64,000 nt of DNA from Rhexocercosporidium sp. MPI-PUGE-AT-0058. Lineage: Eukaryota > Ascomycota > Leotiomycetes > Helotiales. The DNA is taken from the NCBI GenBank assembly GCA_020746875.1, contig JAGTJL010000006.1, positions 1,922,001 to 1,986,000 of the forward strand, in the 5' to 3' direction. The notes under the pieces were generated by a model. It saw nothing but the letters and a program-made list of their open reading frames with translations, made no database searches and was not told where the DNA came from. The position numbers and the translations under genes were made by a program. Shown here piece after piece: positions 59,742 through 64,000 of the stretch (its first letter is position 1; each line of letters opens with the position of its first letter).

Positions 59742-60030
59742 ACTTTTTTTGCTCGCAAAAACGCTGTAACTTTCGAAGAAATCGCAGCTTTAATCAAAAA
59801 TAACTTTATGACTATGAAAGATAGAATCATAAAAGTGAATAAGCCTGTTCGTACGTACTTATTTAGTAGATGCATCACCTTTTTATATATAGGTAGCTTA
59901 TTACATTAAGTTTTATTTGTATCTCTTTTCGTTTTCTCTGCTAAAATCGAACAAATATCAGCGCAGCTGAAATTTTAGTATTCCTGATTTTTAGTATGTT
60001 CCTCACTTTTTCTTACTAAAAGACGTCGAA

Positions 60031-60116
60031 AATCCGCATTCACTTCCGATCCGCAATCGCTTATTCTGACTAAGACTAGAAGGATGTAGGAAGCCTACCG
60101 TCGGCGAGCTGACCAT
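60031..60116 (-). repeat. Right terminal inverted repeat of the MITE
   Basis: 86 bp arm, reverse complement of 59656-59741 with three transitions. Confidence 0.88.
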
Positions 60117-60560
60117 TATTCACTTTAGGAACCCGAAAGCCAAGAAATACCTCGCCCAGCTTCACCACCTACCGTTTTAACCTACTCAGTTTCTCTTTCT
60201 CGGATTCCCTCCTCTGCCCTGCCCATTTCAAGCCACCCATCTCTCTACCCTTCACAACTGTCAAGCTCTCCAACTGCCGAAAATTCAGCAGTGTCCGTCA
60301 CAACATCTGCTTCCAAGCTGACACATCACCTCTCTCCAAAAGCGCCAGATGTCGAATCCCCAGCAGTGAATAATCAACGAGTATGACTGAAATGGAAAGT
60401 GGGACATCTCGGCTCAAGAATCTTGTATCCCAGACGGGTAGAGGGCAAATCGTCAGATTATCTAGTGTAAGGACCAAAGCATCGAGCTCGAGACAGATGA
60501 ATAGGATGTTGTGACTAGCGAGCCCATCTTGTGTAATCGGTATGTGCTGTGCTTCCCCTC

Positions 60561-61326
60561 GATGCCTTGATGGAATAAGATTGGGAAGCGCGCTTCGCGG
60601 TAGGCGTCGAGTATTGAGGAACGGGGTCCGTAAAGCGTGTGAAGTGTTTACGGTAGGGATATTGAGAGTGCAATTTTTTGGTGTGTATGAGGCTTGGTGT
60701 GAGTGTTTGCCACCATATCTGCTCGCGTACCTATAGCGGGAGGAGTTTGAAGCGAGGGAAAGAGTCCAAGCTCGGTGGGAGTAGGCTTTCGACTACCTGA
60801 CATGCATTTTCTCGGTCTGTGTAGGTGAGCTTCGATTCGCGACATGGTTTTTGATCGGGTTTGGTGTTTATACTGGGTAGAGCTGTGAGTTTTTGCATGG
60901 TGTGAAGCTGATATAAGGCACTGATGTCTTTCAAATAGATAGAGGAGCTGTGGCAAGGCAATATGGAATAGACATCATTAATGGATGAATCATTACTGGA
61001 AAGCAACAGTGAAGCAGCCACAATGTTATCAATGCCAGCCTTATTTATTCTGCCAATCTAGACTCAGCTGGGTTCAGTAGTTTCTCGGAATGAGTCCTTA
61101 CATCGAAAAGAGTTTAATATCTGGTGACGCTGGAAAGGAGATACCGTACACCATATGTACCTGTGCAAGTAAGACGCGGGACAGGCTCTTAGTCAATGCA
61201 AATAGCTTTTCTCTTTCCATTGGGTATCTCTCTGAAACAGAATCGAGTTGGGTTTAGATTGTTGTACAGCCCTATCCACAACCCACCTTAAAAGTTCCGA
61301 AACTCCGCCAGACCTCTGAAATACCA
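60561..61326. other. 0.8 kb gap
   Basis: Possibly the lost 5' part of the decayed gene, plus the 3' UTR of the Zn2Cys6 regulator. A 96-codon minus frame at 60731-61021 shows no motif. Nothing else supported. Confidence 0.4.
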
Positions 61327-63932
61327 TCAAAATATCCAATTTCCTTCAATATCCGTATTCAAGAGACTGTCAAAGAAAAGAGTGTCCATCTCCACGGGTA
61401 GTCCCCAATCATCAATGGGTTGCTCTGGTCCCACTGGAGGAAATTGGCTACTAGTGAACGAGACGTGAGGTAGGTTTAAAGGGTTCTGCTGGGTGGTGAT
61501 CTGAGGGATGAAGCTGGGGGTTGGCCAGCTCTGTTGGGTCGAATTTTGATCTATCGTATGAGCTTGTTGCTTCTGCTGTGGATTCGTTTGTCCTTGTTCT
61601 CCTGATTGCTGTTGCGGCTGAACATATGGCAGGGTTGTTTGGATGCCTTGTGGAGCTTTGTGAGGCCGGATAATGCTGATAACACCGAAGTACGGTATTG
61701 TGAGTTTGAGATTGCCAGTGTTGCGTCCAGAAGTGTCGTCTATTGCAAGAAGAGACCTGAGGACATTTACGCTCTGTGTTGCAACAACGTCTTTATTCCT
61801 CTGAGAAACCTCCTCCATAGATTCGAGTACGGTTTGGATCAAGTTCCTGTCGCTTTTCCTTTCTGGCGATTCGGTCCCAACTACGGTTTCCAGAAGTCCG
61901 AGGAAAAGGGTTACAGACGCAGTGAGGGCGCCAAAATCAATGATCTTGCAACAGAAGGACTTGTTCTCAGCACTGCGTAGCGCTAGGTACCTCCACAACA
62001 CTTCTCTTGAAGCTTTTAAACAGCTGAACTTGCTGTATTCAAAACGACGCTCTGACTTCAGCATGAAAGGCAGATGCAGAAGGGCCTCGACTATATCAAT
62101 GATTAGCACATATTTTCTTAGTCGCTCCTTGAGCTTTGGCACCACGGTTGCGGCTTTCCGAGCTCTCATTTCAGAAGGAAAAACCACAGGGAAGTGAAAC
62201 GTACGCTGGAAGAACCAGACCTGAGCCATTAATCTGTCGAATGTGAGGGCTGCTTCCCGAGTTCTGTCGTTGACGACCATATCTGGAATCGCCCACCAAC
62301 TTGCGGGCATCTCTTTGGCAAGACGGTCAAGACCTTCGTCAATTTCTTGAGTAGTAGCGTAGGCATGGGTGCTGACACTTTCATTTCTCTCTATAATACG
62401 TGTTGACAGATCACACATCTTCCTGGCGAAAAGCAGATCTTTATCAATATCGGGGTTGTCAAATGTCTCCTCGAGATTGTACCCAGGGTCAGCAGCTCCA
62501 GCAGGGAGTCCAAGGAGCAGTGCCTATGCCGCGTTAGAACCGTGTCGATCGCTGTCAGGTGAGCATGAAATGTGCTGTAGCTTACTAGATATCGATCACC
62601 CTGCGTCATTTGTAGCCACATGAGCCTGCCCCCTTCGATACCTGTATCTGGCTTGTGTATTCCCATCAGTTGGCCGATATTCATTGCTCTTCGGAAAGTC
62701 ATCCAAGCTCTTCGAGGATTGCCTGTGCCGGAAGTAAGTATCGTAGAATACTGTATTGCCTCAGAAGACATGGTAGTATACCAGAAGGTTTCATGCTACT
62801 CGAGGACAGTTGATCACCAACTTACCTGCATTGATGTGGAAGGCACCCAGAAGGACTAAAGTTTCCAACCCATTTAAAGTACTGACAAGCTCGTCATCTG
62901 AAGCTACCAAGCCTTGAACCGTTACTATCATCTTCTCCATCCGCGCCTGAGGGGATGGGTAAAGATGCAGCCTCGATTTGTCAAATTCGGGATCAAGCTG
63001 CTGAAGACAGACCGCAATGTACATGAGAGTCCGTGCGATCTTGGTCGGATGCTGCTTCGAGAGCTCAGCTAGATTCGATGTCATTGAACTGACGTTGTCG
63101 GTTTTCGAAGTTGCCCGGTTTTCGAGAGCATGTGTCAAAAACCAAGAAGAGCTAGAATGAATGATCATGTTCGTCTCATTCTGTGGTGGCAGAAGATCTA
63201 CAAGAATTTGGCGAATCCTCTCATTCTTAGGAGGCCTGCAAGACGAGGTTTTTGTAGATGCCGCCTGGGACACAGGAGTTTGCGATACGGAATTGTCTCG
63301 ACGGCCGAGCTACGATGTATCAATTAGCCACAAGCAATGACAGGGCAGGTTTTAAGGTCCAGGCCACGTAATTAAAATGTGCCGCAAACTTACTATTGGA
63401 CTATCGAATATGGTGATGATGGGTGTACTGCTGGAGGGGTCGGATCCAGATGTTGTGAAAGGAGTGAGAACATCATTTCCGATTGACTCTGGTGTCATCA
63501 TCTTCTGAGCTTCTTCCTCTTCTTCATATGCAGAGATCTTTGCAAGGAGAGTCTCTAGCATGACTTCCATCCGGCCAAGTCTTTCTCCGACTTGATTCCC
63601 ATTGTTGGATGGCTCTCGCTCTTCGGGATACTCTTGACTGAGGCATGTGGTACCCCGCGACAAACATCCTGCACAGACAGGAACATCTTCAGAGCTTAAC
63701 TGACAGCGGACCTTCCTTCTCTTGCCTTCAATTTAAGTTAGAGGATCGAGACTTCAGTAGCGATCGGGACCCGCACAAAGATCGTACAGACACCATGAAG
63801 TGAAGGAGTGTAGCACCTGTGAGATCGGGCGTACTTACATTCCCAGCAACTACGAGTCCCTTTCCGCACCCTCTTCCGCGGTGGCTCGTCTACTACGCTC
63901 GGCGGACCAGACATGATGTCGTGTTCAAGCAT
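61327..63932 (-). CDS. Zn2Cys6 transcription factor with fungal-specific TF domain
   Basis: Nuclear DNA-binding regulator. Five exons, 63932-63839, 63725-63394, 63309-62826, 62722-62586 and 62523-61327, give 747 residues. The binuclear cluster is CWECKRRKVRC followed by C-A-G-C and a last Cys six residues on, split by intron 1 after the second Cys codon begins. A Glu-rich coiled segment after it (GRMEVMLETLLAKISAYEEE) may dimerise. The middle homology region includes FHINAGNPRRAWMTFRRAMN and MGIHKPDTGIEGGRLMWLQ. The C-terminal 130 residues are Gln/Pro-rich, fit for activation. The start is the first ATG in frame, but an AG acceptor just before it leaves open an upstream exon outside the window. 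The acceptor at 62722 was chosen because it alone keeps frame. Confidence 0.92.
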
Positions 63933-64000
63933 CTGAGGGTCTAAAGATGCAGCCAACTGTTGTAGCCTCGTTCGTATCGTGAAAGTTGAAAAGGTGGTAT

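Larger units (their letters stand above)
59656..60116. mobile_element. MITE with 86 bp terminal inverted repeats and TA target duplication
   Basis: A 461 bp element. The left arm 59656-59741 begins ATGGTCAGCTCGCCGACG, and the right arm 60031-60116 is its reverse complement over 86 positions with three mismatches (arm positions 39, 75 and 78), all transitions. TA flanks both ends (59654-59655 and 60117-60118), as left by Tc1/mariner-type transposases. The 289 bp interior is AT-rich and has no frame above 60 codons, so the element is non-autonomous. At arm position 39 one arm has CpA and the other TpA, the change expected of RIP; the other two mismatches are not diagnostic. No second copy is visible in this window. 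Confidence 0.85.
59631..60560 (-). pseudogene. Decayed gene fragment interrupted by the MITE
   Basis: On the minus strand a frame from about 60560 reads HNILFICLELDALVLTLDNL, then RFLSRDVPLSISVILVDYSL and LNFRQLESLTVVKG, in the style of the C-terminal part of fungal 2EXR or F-box-like proteins. It carries in-frame stops TGA at 60298-60300 and TAG at 60169-60171. The frame reaches the MITE edge at the residues VPKVN. If the MITE and one TA are ignored, the frame runs on for seven codons (IVNGVGY) to a TAG at 59631-59633, which suggests that the element landed in the last codons of this gene. The family assignment is weak and the 5' part is not recognisable. Confidence 0.5.

Overview
The window reads as nuclear DNA of a filamentous ascomycete (Pezizomycotina; a leotiomycete is my best guess, from gene content and intergenic style, not from any search). 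The genes have several short GT-AG introns of about 48-200 bp, long gaps, CT-rich leaders and typical fungal families (Stc1, Zn2Cys6, Fungal_trans_2, fungal Dicer-like, heme-thiolate peroxygenase, fungal MFS clades). I assembled exon structures by hand from frame continuity and splice signals. In every multi-exon model the summed exon length is a multiple of three, apart from the first gene, which runs off the window.

Layout. 1-1040: 3' truncated alpha/beta hydrolase. 4672-5317: histidine phosphotransfer protein Ypd1. 6244-7071: 2H phosphoesterase (AKAP7/ASCC1-like), divergent from 7770-12592: Dicer-like 2. 13511-15857: proline/serine-rich protein with a probable DUF7514 domain. 18781-20229: Stc1-domain protein. 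26006-28454: Ime2-type kinase behind a 5.8 kb gap. 30895-31542: small secreted, probably GPI-anchored protein. 33544-35240: heme-thiolate peroxygenase. 37417-39851: sugar/polyol transporter. 40256-41184: glycine- and arginine-rich protein. 42308-44101: DHA2 drug/toxin efflux pump. 46478-47160: CsbD-like stress protein. 47755-49168: short oxysterol-binding protein. 50065-50613: conserved small coiled-coil protein. 51926-53590: Fungal_trans_2 regulator. 54093-55105: alpha/beta hydrolase. About 55440-56270: broken 2EXR-domain gene. 56470-58497: DHA1-type MFS. 59631-60560: decayed gene carrying a 461 bp MITE with 86 bp inverted repeats. 61327-63932: Zn2Cys6 regulator.

How the genes relate. The left third is enriched in RNA-silencing functions: Dicer-like 2 makes small RNAs, and Stc1 in fission yeast links Argonaute to the H3K9 methyltransferase complex. 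A 2H phosphoesterase with an RGG insert shares Dicer's upstream region. Three such genes within 14 kb is suggestive but unproven as a unit. The right third (about 52-64 kb) is accessory in character: two regulators, a hydrolase, an MFS exporter, two pseudogenes and a MITE. The middle holds ordinary metabolism, lipid transfer, transport and stress genes.

No tRNA, rRNA, CRISPR or origin was found. I saw no viral or toxin genes.
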